From Mycolicibacterium aromaticivorans JS19b1 = JCM 16368 (GTDB lineage Bacteria > Actinomycetota > Actinomycetes > Mycobacteriales > Mycobacteriaceae), in NCBI RefSeq assembly GCF_000559085.1, contig NZ_JALN02000001.1, forward strand, positions 2,914,001 to 2,978,000: a stretch of 64,000 nt of DNA, written 5' to 3'. Below are positions 34,398-43,322 of the stretch, piece after piece. The translations under genes were made by a program, and so were the position numbers. Within the stretch, counting starts at the first letter, position 1. The number at the start of each line of letters is the position of its first letter. Below the pieces are notes generated by a model. The model saw nothing but the letters and a program-made list of their open reading frames with translations, did not search any database and was not told where the DNA came from.

Positions 34398-35689
34398 TCC
34401 AGCGAGCCCACCTGTTGGACGGGCGAAAAGTCGACATCAGGGTAGCCGCCGCCATCGACGAGATCGCCGACTCGTTGACCCCCCGCCGCGGTGAGGACAC
34501 CTTCGACGCCGCGGGCGGCACGGTCATCCCGGGCCTGCACGATCACCACGTACACCTGCGGGCCGCGGCTGCGGCGCTGGACTCCGCGCAGGTCGGCCCG
34601 GCGCTGGTCCACAGCCGTGCGGAATTCGCCGCCGTGCTCGCCGCCGCGCCGGTCGGCGAGGACGGCTGGATCCGGGCCGTCGGCTACCACGAGTCGGCCG
34701 CGGGCCCACTGGACCGCAGTCTGCTCGACGATCTCACTCCCGCTGTGCCGGTACGCATTCAACATCGCAGTGGCGTGCTGTGGTACCTCAATTCCGCGGG
34801 TCTGTCCGCGGTGGGTTTGCCCGATCATCCCGACGGCAGGCTACGCAGCTACGACAACTGGTCGGATGCGGTCGCGCGCCGCGACACATCGCTGGCCACG
34901 GTCAGCAGGCGGCTTCTCGGCTATGGCGTCACCGGCGTCACCGATGCCACTCCGAACCTCGGCGCCGACGACATCATCACCCTGACCGAGGAACACCGGC
35001 ACGGTGGGTTGCATCAACACGTGCACTGGCTGGCACCGGGAAAGCGCATCCTGCATGACGATTCGCTCGATCTCGACGATCTCGCCGGATGGATCGCCGC
35101 GCAGCACCGCGAGAACCGGGCTGTCGCCCTGCACTGTGTGACGGCAGGCCAGCTGGTGGTCACACTGGCCGCGCTGCGGCTGGCGGGCACCCACCCCGAC
35201 GACCGGATCGAGCATGCGGCGGTGGTTCCCGACGATGCGCTCGCCGACCTCGCCGACCTCGCCGTGCTGGTGGTGACCCAGCCGAACTTCGTCGCCGAAC
35301 GTGGTGACCAGTACCTGATCGACGTCGACGCCGCTGACCAGCCCGCGCTGTGGCGACTGGCATCACTGCGACACGCCGGGGTGCGGGTGGCCCTGTCGAC
35401 GGACCAGCCGTTCGGTGATGCCGACCCGTGGGCGTGCATGCGCGCCGCGGTGCACCGCACCACCAAGGCCGGGGCGGTGCTGAATGCAGACGAATGCGTC
35501 TCGGCCGCAACGGCACTGACGCTGTTCACCGGGCATGCCGAGCGTCCCGACGTGCCCAGGACCGTCGAGCCGGGGCAGTCCGGTGACCTGTGTGTGCTGA
35601 GCGCAGCGCCCGCCGAGGTGCTCGACGCCCTCGACGCCGAACTCGTGACCGCCACCGTCATCGGCGGCCACCTGCACCTGCGGCCCTAG
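34391..35689 (+). CDS. Amidohydrolase-family protein
   Basis: A 432-residue metal-dependent hydrolase. The first metal motif is GLHDHHVHLRA (about 49-59), later motifs include HCVTAGQ (about 246) and RIEHAAVV (about 276), and the final Asp is in ALSTDQPFGDADPW. The C-terminal small beta domain ends with GDLCVLSA. It belongs near the YtcJ-like/ amidohydrolase 3 group; the substrate is unknown. Its start overlaps the CoA transferase gene by seven bases, so both, with the hydratase upstream, form a likely operon. Confidence 0.85.
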   Translation: MLIQRAHLLDGRKVDIRVAAAIDEIADSLTPRRGEDTFDAAGGTVIPGLHDHHVHLRAAAAALDSAQVGPALVHSRAEFAAVLAAAPVGEDGWIRAVGYHESAAGPLDRSLLDDLTPAVPVRIQHRSGVLWYLNSAGLSAVGLPDHPDGRLRSYDNWSDAVARRDTSLATVSRRLLGYGVTGVTDATPNLGADDIITLTEEHRHGGLHQHVHWLAPGKRILHDDSLDLDDLAGWIAAQHRENRAVALHCVTAGQLVVTLAALRLAGTHPDDRIEHAAVVPDDALADLADLAVLVVTQPNFVAERGDQYLIDVDAADQPALWRLASLRHAGVRVALSTDQPFGDADPWACMRAAVHRTTKAGAVLNADECVSAATALTLFTGHAERPDVPRTVEPGQSGDLCVLSAAPAEVLDALDAELVTATVIGGHLHLRP

Positions 35690-36969
35690 TCTTTCTCGTC
35701 ATCCTTGGGCAGAAACCGTTCAGGGTGGTGGTAGTTGTTGGTGCCGCCGCGCAGTGGCACATCGGGTGGTGGGTCCCATTGGGTCTGGCCGTCTGCCAGT
35801 TGGCGGGTGGTCCAGCCGTCGTTCTCGACGAGTAGGTTGTCGCATTTGCAGGCCAGGGTGAGGTCGTCGATGTCGGTCGTGCCGCCGTGTTTCCAGTCTT
35901 TGGTCGCGTGGTGCACCTGGCTGTTGTAGCCGTTGACCGTGCAACCGGGTGCGGTGCAGCCACGGTATTTGCCCAGCAGCATGATTCGCTGATCCGCTGA
36001 GGCCAGTCGCTTGGACCGGCCTAGCCACAAAGACTGCCCGGTGACACCGTCGAACACCGCCAAATAGTTGTACGTCGGCGTGGCCATCCGGAGCAGGTCT
36101 GAGATCGGCAGCAAGGTCCCTCCGGCGGTCACCCCGTGTCCGGCTCCGGACGCCAGGTCTTGCAAGGTCGTAGTGACGATCATCGTGACCGGAAGTCCGT
36201 TGTGCTTACCCAGTTTCGGGTCGCCCAGCTGACGACGGACCAGTACGGCCAGTGCGTCGTGCTGCCGTTGTGCGTGGCTTCGGGTGTCCTCAGGCTCGGG
36301 AGCGGCGAACTTCGCCAACCAGGCATCAAGCATCCCCCGTAGAGTTGGGTCGGCGATCAGTTTTCCGACGCTCATGCCGTCAGCTCGTTGGCCGCCGCAC
36401 CACTGGAAGCCACGCTTACGGGCACGGTCCTCGTCGGAGAACGTGCCGTCGGGGTTGAGATGGGCGCCCAGCCGATCAGCGATCTTCTCCAACTGATCAG
36501 GCCGCATCACCTGCGCATGCTCAGCCAGGGTGCGTTCGGCCTTCTCGACCTCGACCGGTCCGACATGATCCGGCAGATCCCGGAAAAACCGTTGGATGAC
36601 CCGCACATGCTCGCCGTCGAGCAGCCCGGCGTTCCATGCCCTACCTGTGGCCGGCAACAACGCGGGCAGTTCCGCGCCGGTCAATGTCTGACGCGGCACC
36701 AGCTGTTCGGCGTCACGAACTCGGCGCTTGGCCGCACCACGACTGATCCGCAACACGTCAGCCACCACGATCGAAATCGGCGGGCACCCCTCATACCGCT
36801 CCAGCCGTGTGAGCTGCGAGTGCGAGATCGCAACCTGCCGGCGCATCGCGGTCTCGAGTCGTTCCAGAACCGCGAATCGCTGTGGCGCGGGCACGTCTTC
36901 GATATCAGCCGCGCCCACTAATTCGATCGCTGCGTCGAGCGCATCCAACGCTGCCGTCATCGAACCCAT
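35686..36969 (-). CDS. 13E12-type DUF222/HNH endonuclease family protein
   Basis: A 427-residue protein with an N-terminal DUF222 region and a C-terminal HNH domain with CTAPGCTVNGYNSQVHHATKD and DIDDLTLACKCDNLLVE. This is the REP13E12 family present in several copies in mycobacteria and often linked to mobile DNA. The ATG at 36969 (MGSMTAAL) is preferred over a GTG at 36999 because an SOS box covers the intervening bases. The protein stops four bases inside the end of the convergent amidohydrolase. Expected to be induced by DNA damage; nuclease activity is inferred. Confidence 0.9.
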   Translation of the reverse strand: MGSMTAALDALDAAIELVGAADIEDVPAPQRFAVLERLETAMRRQVAISHSQLTRLERYEGCPPISIVVADVLRISRGAAKRRVRDAEQLVPRQTLTGAELPALLPATGRAWNAGLLDGEHVRVIQRFFRDLPDHVGPVEVEKAERTLAEHAQVMRPDQLEKIADRLGAHLNPDGTFSDEDRARKRGFQWCGGQRADGMSVGKLIADPTLRGMLDAWLAKFAAPEPEDTRSHAQRQHDALAVLVRRQLGDPKLGKHNGLPVTMIVTTTLQDLASGAGHGVTAGGTLLPISDLLRMATPTYNYLAVFDGVTGQSLWLGRSKRLASADQRIMLLGKYRGCTAPGCTVNGYNSQVHHATKDWKHGGTTDIDDLTLACKCDNLLVENDGWTTRQLADGQTQWDPPPDVPLRGGTNNYHHPERFLPKDDEKD

Positions 36970-36972
36970 GAT

Positions 36973-36988
36973 TAGAACATTAGTTCGA
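36973..36988 (-). promoter_or_regulatory. SOS (LexA) box before the 13E12 gene
   Basis: On the minus strand the sequence is TCGAACtaatGTTCTA. The mycobacterial LexA consensus is TCGAAC-N4-GTTCGA; there is one mismatch and the spacing is exact. It ends four bases before the ATG at 36969. LexA control of 13E12 genes has been described in M. tuberculosis. Confidence 0.85.
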
Positions 36989-37039
36989 ACCACTGACAAA
37001 AACCGACAAGCGTTTCAACCCGGAACCCGCGAGAAATCC

Positions 37040-38203
37040 CTAGCTCGAGGACGGCAACTCCCGGAACGCGGTATTGCGGTACGGCTCCGGCTCTTTCGGC
37101 AAGCCCAGCACCCGCTCGCCGACGATGTTGCGCTGAATCTGGTCGGTGCCGCCGCCGATCGAGGTGAAGTACGCATTCAAAGTCCGGAACGTGACCGCGT
37201 CGCCGACCGGATTGTCCGGCCCGGTCAGCATCGACTCCGGACCAGCGATCTCGGTCTGCACCCTCGCTGTCTCGTGCAGGATCCGCGACATCGCGATCTT
37301 GCCCAGTGCCAGCAGTGTGGCGGCCTCCGCGCGATCAGAGGTTGCCTTGGCGCGCTGGGTGTTCCACCGGTTCACTGCCGCATACCCTTCGACCCGCGCG
37401 ATCTCCTGGCGGACGAACGAGTCGTCGAGCTTGCCGGCACTGCGCGCCATCGCCACGAGACTGTCGGCATCGGCCTGAGGCTTGCGCGCCCCGCGCGATG
37501 TGCGGGCCAGATCGCCCATCAGGCGCCGCTCGTAGGCCAGCGCCACCTGCAGCACCGACCAGCCGCCGCCGGGCTGGCCGACCAGGTTGGCGTCCGGCAC
37601 CCGCGCCCCGGAGATGAAGACTTCGTTGAATTCCGACTCGCCGGTGATCTGATGGATCGGACGGATCTCGACGCCGGGCTGCCGCATCGGGAACATGAAG
37701 AAGCTGATCCCGTTGTGCTTGGGCACATCCCAGTCGGTACGCGCCACCAGTAGCCCGTAGTCGGCGGTCTTGGCGAACGACGTCCACACCTTCTGGCCGT
37801 TGATCACCCAGTCGTCGCCGTCTCGTTCAGCACGGGTGCGCAGCCCCGCCAGATCCGACCCGGCGCCGGGCTCGGAATACAGCAGGCACCACTTGGTCTC
37901 GCCGCGGATCGACGGCGGGATCAGGCGCTGCTTCTGCTCGTCGGTGCCGAGGTCGTGCAGCGTGCAGGCGAACAGATTCGCCCGGTCGTGGCCGGTGCCC
38001 GGTGCGCCCATCGCGGCGAATTCGGCTGCCACGATGCGGGATTGCGGGTCACTCAGGCCCCGCCCCCACCACTGCGGCTCCCAGCTCGGGACCGCCCAGC
38101 CAGCGTCGAACACCCGCTGTGCCCAGGTGCCGCGATCCAACTCGGGGTCCCAGTTGTCAGCCAGCCATTCCCGGACTTCGTTGCGCACGTCGTCGTCGGT
38201 CAT
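37040..38203 (-). CDS. Acyl-CoA dehydrogenase
   Basis: A 387-residue acyl-CoA dehydrogenase with the usual three domains. LLYSEPGAGSDLAGL and WVINGQKVWTSFAKTADYGLLVART are the FAD-binding and substrate loops of the middle domain; FTSIGGGTDQIQRNIVGERVLGLP is the C-terminal FAD-binding segment. The catalytic base is not at the position of short-chain enzymes, as in many actinobacterial FadE proteins that act as alpha2beta2 heteromers. It starts with an ATG overlapping the stop of the second dehydrogenase (ATGA), so the two are probably subunits of one enzyme, as for steroid side-chain FadE pairs. Confidence 0.9.
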   Translation of the reverse strand: MTDDDVRNEVREWLADNWDPELDRGTWAQRVFDAGWAVPSWEPQWWGRGLSDPQSRIVAAEFAAMGAPGTGHDRANLFACTLHDLGTDEQKQRLIPPSIRGETKWCLLYSEPGAGSDLAGLRTRAERDGDDWVINGQKVWTSFAKTADYGLLVARTDWDVPKHNGISFFMFPMRQPGVEIRPIHQITGESEFNEVFISGARVPDANLVGQPGGGWSVLQVALAYERRLMGDLARTSRGARKPQADADSLVAMARSAGKLDDSFVRQEIARVEGYAAVNRWNTQRAKATSDRAEAATLLALGKIAMSRILHETARVQTEIAGPESMLTGPDNPVGDAVTFRTLNAYFTSIGGGTDQIQRNIVGERVLGLPKEPEPYRNTAFRELPSSS

Positions 38204-39303
38204 CACTGTGCCTCTCGCAGTCGCACGTAACGTTCCCGGTGCCACGCCGGGTCGCCGAACAGTTCGGCATCGGTCCGGGCCCGCCGCAGGTAGAGGTGGG
38301 CAGGATGCTCCCAGGTGAACCCGATGCCGCCGTGCACCTGAATGCTGTCTGCCGCGACTGTGACGAATGCCTCCGAGCAATACGCCTGTGCGGCAGCCAG
38401 ATCCACAAAGCGTGATTCGTCCGAGGCGTCGAACGCCGCCGCGACATGCCGGGCCGCCGACAACGCCGACTCGGCCTCTAGCAGCATGTCGGCGCACATG
38501 TGCTTGATCGCCTGGAAGCTGCCGATGGCCCGACCGAACTGGAACCGCGTCTTGGCGTAGTCGGCGGCCATCCGCATCGCACACATCGCGCCACCGGCCT
38601 GCTCGCCGAGCAGCGCCACCGATGCCAGGTCCAGGGCTTGGCCGAGCGCTTCCGCACCGGAGTCGGCCGCACCCACCAGCCGGGCGGGCGTGTCGTTCAA
38701 CACGACTCGGCCCTGTTTGCGAGTCTGGTCAACCGTCGACAGCACGCTGACGTCGAGACCCGGGGCGTCGGCATCCAGCGCGAACACCCCGTCCCCGGCA
38801 AGCACGTAGATCCGCCCGGCGCTCGCCGCGTCCAGGACGTGGGTCTTGCTGCCCGACAACCGCCAGCCCGACCCGTCGGCGCGCGCCGTCGTGGTCGAGG
38901 CCAGGGGCGGCCGTGCCGACCCCGCCTCGGCGAACGCCACCGTCGTGATCAGCTCGCCCGCGGCGATCCGCGGCAGCACGTCGGCCTGTTCGTCCGAATC
39001 ACCCAGTGCCGCAAGCAGTTGCGTGGTCAGCACGGCGGTGGATAGGTACGGCGCACAGAGCAGCGCTCGTCCCATGGCCTCCATCACCAGACCCACCTCG
39101 ACGGCGCCGGCCCCGGAGCCGCCGAACTCTTCGGGTATCGCCAGGCCCAGCAGGCCCATGCCGGCGAGCTCGGCCCACACCCCGGGGTCGTATCCGGCGT
39201 CGGTGGCCATGAGTCGGCGTACCTCGGCCTCCGGCGACCGCTTGGCCATCAGGTCGGTCACCGCCTCGGCAAGGTCTCGCTGTTCGGTGGTCAACGCTGT
39301 CAT
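38203..39303 (-). CDS. Acyl-CoA dehydrogenase, partner subunit
   Basis: A 366-residue acyl-CoA dehydrogenase with a shorter, more diverged middle domain (VAFAEAGSARPPLASTTT) and C-terminal motifs RFQFGRAIGSFQAIKHMCADML and QVHGGIGFTWEHPAHLYLRRA. The pair with the gene at 37040-38203 has the organisation of known heterotetrameric FadE enzymes, in which only one subunit keeps the full FAD site. Located immediately after lipW in the same direction. Confidence 0.9.
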   Translation of the reverse strand: MTALTTEQRDLAEAVTDLMAKRSPEAEVRRLMATDAGYDPGVWAELAGMGLLGLAIPEEFGGSGAGAVEVGLVMEAMGRALLCAPYLSTAVLTTQLLAALGDSDEQADVLPRIAAGELITTVAFAEAGSARPPLASTTTARADGSGWRLSGSKTHVLDAASAGRIYVLAGDGVFALDADAPGLDVSVLSTVDQTRKQGRVVLNDTPARLVGAADSGAEALGQALDLASVALLGEQAGGAMCAMRMAADYAKTRFQFGRAIGSFQAIKHMCADMLLEAESALSAARHVAAAFDASDESRFVDLAAAQAYCSEAFVTVAADSIQVHGGIGFTWEHPAHLYLRRARTDAELFGDPAWHRERYVRLREAQ

Positions 39304-39307
39304 CGGC

Positions 39308-40195
39308 TCAGCTCCCGAAACTCATGCGCAGGCTGTCGCACTGGCTGGTGAAGAACGCCTTGGAGACCTCGGCTTTGGCGACGATCCCGTCGAACCCGTG
39401 GAACGCGCCGGGCACCACGTGGACTTCGCACGGCACACCGGCAGCCTGAAGCCGCGCAGCGTAGTCGAGGTCCTCGTCGTGAAACAGGTCCAGTGTGCCG
39501 ACGCCGAGCCAGGCCGGTGGTAATCCGGCGAGGTCGGTGCGGCGCGCGGGCGCCGCGATCTCGGGATCGGCGCCACCGAGGTAGGCCTGCCAGCCGAACC
39601 GGTTACTGGTGGCGTTCCAGAGCCGCTGCCCCGGATCGTTGAGGTGCTGGCCCACGCTGCGGTCGTCGATCATCGGGTAGACCAGCAGCTGAAAGACCGG
39701 CTTCACGCCATCGCGATCGCGGGCCAGGAATGCCAGTGCGGCGGCAAGTCCGCCGCCGGCGCTGGCCCCGCCGATCGCGATCCGGTCGGCGTCGACAGCG
39801 GGCAGGCCGGCCAGCCACTGCAGGGCGGTATAGCAGTCCTCCAACGGCGCGGGGTACGGATGCTCCGGTGCCAGGCGATAGTCGACGGAGGCGACCGTGA
39901 TGCCCAAGGCCTGGACGAATCGGCGGCACAGGGCATCGTCTTGCGCCGCGGTCCCCAGGACGTAACCGCCGCCGTGGATCCACAGCAGCGCCGGCGTGGT
40001 CGTGGTCGCGTCGGCAGGCCGATAGAGGCGGATACCGACTCCCGACTCCAACGTCAGGACCTCGACGCCGTCGTTCTTCGGTCGTTGCAGGCCTGTCAGC
40101 CGCCGCAGGACCGGCAGGGTCCGGGCGGAGATCAGCGCGCGTGGGGTGAACCGCGCGGCTTTGCGCAGTTCGGGATGGATGTCGGTGTTGGCCAC
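39308..40195 (-). CDS. lipW: Alpha/beta hydrolase esterase LipW
   Basis: A 295-residue esterase of the hormone-sensitive lipase group. The oxyanion motif HGGGYVLG lies at about 75-82, the nucleophile elbow GGASAGGGLA at about 144, and the catalytic Asp and His near VGTLDLFHDED and PGAFHGFDG. The GTG at 40195 gives ANTDIHPEL as start, matching Rv0217c as I remember; upstream codons to 40273 lie in the operator region of the divergent gene. Likely cleaves short acyl esters in the cytoplasm. Operon with the two dehydrogenases downstream. Confidence 0.88.
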   Translation of the reverse strand: MANTDIHPELRKAARFTPRALISARTLPVLRRLTGLQRPKNDGVEVLTLESGVGIRLYRPADATTTTPALLWIHGGGYVLGTAAQDDALCRRFVQALGITVASVDYRLAPEHPYPAPLEDCYTALQWLAGLPAVDADRIAIGGASAGGGLAAALAFLARDRDGVKPVFQLLVYPMIDDRSVGQHLNDPGQRLWNATSNRFGWQAYLGGADPEIAAPARRTDLAGLPPAWLGVGTLDLFHDEDLDYAARLQAAGVPCEVHVVPGAFHGFDGIVAKAEVSKAFFTSQCDSLRMSFGS

Positions 40196-40266
40196 GCCGC
40201 CCAGTATGGCAAGACCGCTTTCAGGACTGGACCTTGATCCTCGACGGCGCCGACAGTATCGTGGTG

Positions 40267-40303
40267 GCGGCAATTACGGAACGCTGCGTAGCGTAATTGC
40301 CGC
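40267..40303. promoter_or_regulatory. Perfect 12-bp inverted repeat before the monooxygenase gene
   Basis: GCGGCAATTACG (40267-40278) and CGTAATTGCCGC (40292-40303) pair perfectly over 12 bases with a 13-base spacer. A second inverted repeat ACGCT/AGCGT lies inside the spacer. It is centred about 40 bases before the ATG at 40324 and about 90 bases from lipW. Most likely an operator for a dimeric repressor. Confidence 0.65.
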
Positions 40304-40323
40304 TGGCTGAGAGGACACCGTCG

Positions 40324-42267
40324 ATGACGACCAATCCGTATGCGGGCCAACCGTTCACGTCTTCCGATGAGGAGATCGCGGCGGCCTTGGAGCAGGTCAG
40401 CATTCCCACGCTGCTGTTGTCGTTGGTCCACATCACCGGTGATCCGCGGTTCATCCGGGAGTTCACCCAGGCCGGCGTCTTCCTCAACGAGGTCCAGGGC
40501 TTCATGTCCGAGGAGGACAAGGCCAAGGCGCGGGCGCTCGCCCTGCCGATCATCGCCGACTACCGCGACCGGGGCTGCCCGGGGCCGGTGCCGCTGAGCC
40601 CGGAACTGATCGGAGAGATGCTGGACTGGACGGCCTGCGAGCACGTCGACGACGAGTACCGTCCGATGGTGCTCGAAGAGATGGACCTCGAGGACGTCGA
40701 CCCACGCCGCCCCGTCGCACTGGACCCCGCCGCGACCGACGACTTCCCGGTCGTCGTGATCGGCTGTGGGGAATCGGGTCTGCTCGCCGGCATCCGGCTC
40801 AAGCAGGCCAACATCCCGTTCACGATCGTGGAGAAGAATGCCGGCCCGGGCGGAACCTGGTGGGAGAACAGCTATCCCGGTGCCCGGGTGGACGTGGCGA
40901 ATCACTTCTACTGCTACAGCTTCGAGCCGAGCAACGACTGGTCGCACTACTTCGCCGAGCAACCCGAGCTGCGGGCCTACTTCGAGACCGTTCTGGACCG
41001 GCACCAGCTCGACGCCAATGTCCGCTGGCAGACCGAGGTGGTCTCGGCCGCATGGAGTGACGCCGACGGAATCTGGCGAGTCACCCTGCGGGACAAGGAC
41101 GGAAACGAATCCACGATTGCCGCCCGCGCCGTCATCACCGCGGTCGGTCAGCTGAACCGGCCCGCGCTGCCCGACATCGAGGGCGCTGATACGTTCGAGG
41201 GACCGGCCTTCCACTCCGCGGCGTGGGACCACTCCGTGGACCTGACCGGCAAGCGCGTCGCACTCATCGGCGCCGGCGCCAGCGGCTTCCAGATCGCTCC
41301 GGCGATCGCCGACCAGGTGGCGCACCTGACGGTCTTCCAGCGGACCGCGCAGTGGATGTTCCCCAACCCGATGTACCACGACAGCGTCCCCGACGGCGTG
41401 CGGTGGGCGATGAATCACCTTCCCTACTACAACCGTTGGTACCGCTTCCTGCTCCTGTGGCCCGGTGCGGACAAAGGGCTGGAGGCGGCCCGATCCGACC
41501 CGGACTACGTCCACCCCGATGATCCGAACTACGCGGTCAGCGAGATCAACGCGATGGCCCGCTTGATGTTCACCGACTGGATCACCACCCAGGTCGGCGA
41601 CGATCAGGATCTGCTGGCAAAGGTGCTGCCCGACTATCCGGCGACCGGTAAACGCACGTTGCAGGACAACGGAACCTGGCTCACCACCCTGCGCCGCGAC
41701 GACGTCGAATTGGTGCGCACTCCGATCGAGCGGATCACGCCGCACGGTGTGGTGACGGCCGACGGGGTCGCCCACGACATCGACGTCATCGTCTACGCCA
41801 CCGGTTTCCGTGCCACCGAGGTGCTGTACCCGATGCAGATCACCGGGCGCGACGGGGTGGAATTGCGCGCCTCCTGGGGTGAGCGCCCGGCTGCCTATCT
41901 GGGTATCACCGTGCCCGGGTTCCCGAACTTCTTCATGCTCTACGGGCCGGGTAATCACCTGGCGCACGGCGGCAGCCTGATCTTCAACTCCGAACTGCAG
42001 ATGCGCTACGTCAACAGCTGTCTGGCCGATATCGTCGAAAATGACTGGAAGGCAGTCGAACCGACGGCCGAGGCCACCGAGGCATGGCACCGCAAGCATC
42101 AGGACGAGATCAACCAGATGGTGTGGGCCCACCCCTCGATCGAACACTCGTACTTCAAGAACCGGGATGGGGAGATCCACACCGTGAGCCCGTGGCGGCT
42201 GCCGGTCTACTGGAATGCGATTCGCACCCCGGACTGGTCGAATTTCGTTGTGACAAAGGGAGAGTGA
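40324..42267 (+). CDS. Type I Baeyer-Villiger monooxygenase with N-terminal extension
   Basis: A 647-residue flavoprotein. The first FAD-binding motif VVVIGCGESGLLAGIR is at about 140, the fingerprint FEGPAFHSAAWDH (family consensus FxGxxxHxxxW) near 295, and the NADPH motif VALIGAGASGFQIAP near 313. An N-terminal extension of about 135 residues of helical character precedes the fold, as in 4-hydroxyacetophenone monooxygenase and relatives of about 640 residues. Such enzymes insert oxygen next to a ketone to form an ester or lactone. The ATG at 40324 is preceded by GAGAGG. It is followed after seven bases by an alcohol dehydrogenase, which suits oxidation of an alcohol to the ketone substrate, and the neighbouring lipW esterase could hydrolyse the product. 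Confidence 0.9.
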   Translation: MTTNPYAGQPFTSSDEEIAAALEQVSIPTLLLSLVHITGDPRFIREFTQAGVFLNEVQGFMSEEDKAKARALALPIIADYRDRGCPGPVPLSPELIGEMLDWTACEHVDDEYRPMVLEEMDLEDVDPRRPVALDPAATDDFPVVVIGCGESGLLAGIRLKQANIPFTIVEKNAGPGGTWWENSYPGARVDVANHFYCYSFEPSNDWSHYFAEQPELRAYFETVLDRHQLDANVRWQTEVVSAAWSDADGIWRVTLRDKDGNESTIAARAVITAVGQLNRPALPDIEGADTFEGPAFHSAAWDHSVDLTGKRVALIGAGASGFQIAPAIADQVAHLTVFQRTAQWMFPNPMYHDSVPDGVRWAMNHLPYYNRWYRFLLLWPGADKGLEAARSDPDYVHPDDPNYAVSEINAMARLMFTDWITTQVGDDQDLLAKVLPDYPATGKRTLQDNGTWLTTLRRDDVELVRTPIERITPHGVVTADGVAHDIDVIVYATGFRATEVLYPMQITGRDGVELRASWGERPAAYLGITVPGFPNFFMLYGPGNHLAHGGSLIFNSELQMRYVNSCLADIVENDWKAVEPTAEATEAWHRKHQDEINQMVWAHPSIEHSYFKNRDGEIHTVSPWRLPVYWNAIRTPDWSNFVVTKGE

Positions 42268-42274
42268 GGACACC

Positions 42275-43300
42275 ATGCGCGCGGTGCTCATCGACACGCC
42301 GGGCTCGGTGCGGGTCGACGACTGGCCCGACCCGGTGCTGCCCGGATCGACCGGCGCCATCGTCAAGGTGACGGCGGCCGCCATCTGTGGCTCGGACCTG
42401 CACTTCTACGAAGGTGACTATCCGCTGTTCCAGCCTGTCTCGCTGGGCCACGAGGCCATCGGCACCGTGGTCGAGGTCGGCTCGGACGTGCGCACGGTGA
42501 CGGTCGGCGACCAGGTCATCGTGTCGTCGGTGGCCGGCTGTGGCGCCTGCACCGGGTGCGCGACCAAGGATCCGATCCTGTGCGCGTCGGGTCCGCAGGT
42601 GTTCGGTTCCGGGGTGCTCGGCGGAGCGCAGGCCGAACTGATGGCCGTGCCGGCCGCAGACTTCCAGCTGCTCAAGATGCCGGAGGGCATCGACACCGAG
42701 CAGGCCCTGCTGCTCACCGACAACCTGTCCACCGGCTGGATCGCCGCCAAGCGTGCCGACATCCCGCTCGGCGGTACAGCGGTGGTCATCGGTCTTGGCG
42801 CGGTCGGGCTGTGCGCGGTGCGCAGCGCGCTGTTCCAAGGTGCGGCAAGGGTTTACGCCGTCGACCCGGTCGCCGAACGCCGGGATCGGGCCGCCCGCCT
42901 CGGTGCGATCGCGGTCGAACCGGCCGCTGCGCAGACCGTCATGGACGCGACCGGCGGTCTCGGGGCGCACTCGGTGATCGACGCCGTCGGCAACGACACG
43001 ACCATCGACGACTCGCTGGCCACCGTGCGTGCCGGCGGCACGGTGTCGGTGGTCGGGGTGCACAACCTCAACCCGTACCCGTTCCCGGCGCTCACCGCCC
43101 TACTGCGCAGCCTCACCTTCCGGATGACCACCGCGCCGGTGCAGCAGACCTGGCCGGAACTCATCCCGCTGCTGCAGAGCGGTCGCCTCGACGTCGACGG
43201 CATCTTCACCACCACCCTGCCGCTGGAGCAGGCCGCCGACGGCTATGCCGCCGTCGCGGCGCGGTCGGGGGAGGTCGTCAAGGTCCTGCTCACGCCGTGA
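42275..43300 (+). CDS. Zinc-dependent alcohol dehydrogenase
   Basis: A 341-residue medium-chain dehydrogenase. The catalytic zinc ligands are Cys38 (ICGSDLHFYEGD) and the His-Glu pair of SLGHEAIG, the structural zinc Cys cluster is GCGACTGCATKDPILC, and the NAD-binding motif is VVIGLGAVGLCAV (about 170). Residues DP after YAV indicate NAD rather than NADP. Its start is seven bases after the monooxygenase stop. Likely supplies the ketone to the monooxygenase from a secondary alcohol. Confidence 0.92.
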   Translation: MRAVLIDTPGSVRVDDWPDPVLPGSTGAIVKVTAAAICGSDLHFYEGDYPLFQPVSLGHEAIGTVVEVGSDVRTVTVGDQVIVSSVAGCGACTGCATKDPILCASGPQVFGSGVLGGAQAELMAVPAADFQLLKMPEGIDTEQALLLTDNLSTGWIAAKRADIPLGGTAVVIGLGAVGLCAVRSALFQGAARVYAVDPVAERRDRAARLGAIAVEPAAAQTVMDATGGLGAHSVIDAVGNDTTIDDSLATVRAGGTVSVVGVHNLNPYPFPALTALLRSLTFRMTTAPVQQTWPELIPLLQSGRLDVDGIFTTTLPLEQAADGYAAVAARSGEVVKVLLTP

Positions 43301-43322
43301 CATGGGGCGCCAGCGCCCTGAC

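Noticed and set aside
40132..42384. Large minus-strand open frame antisense to the monooxygenase
   Set aside because: No domain or start signal, while the plus strand has all Baeyer-Villiger motifs.
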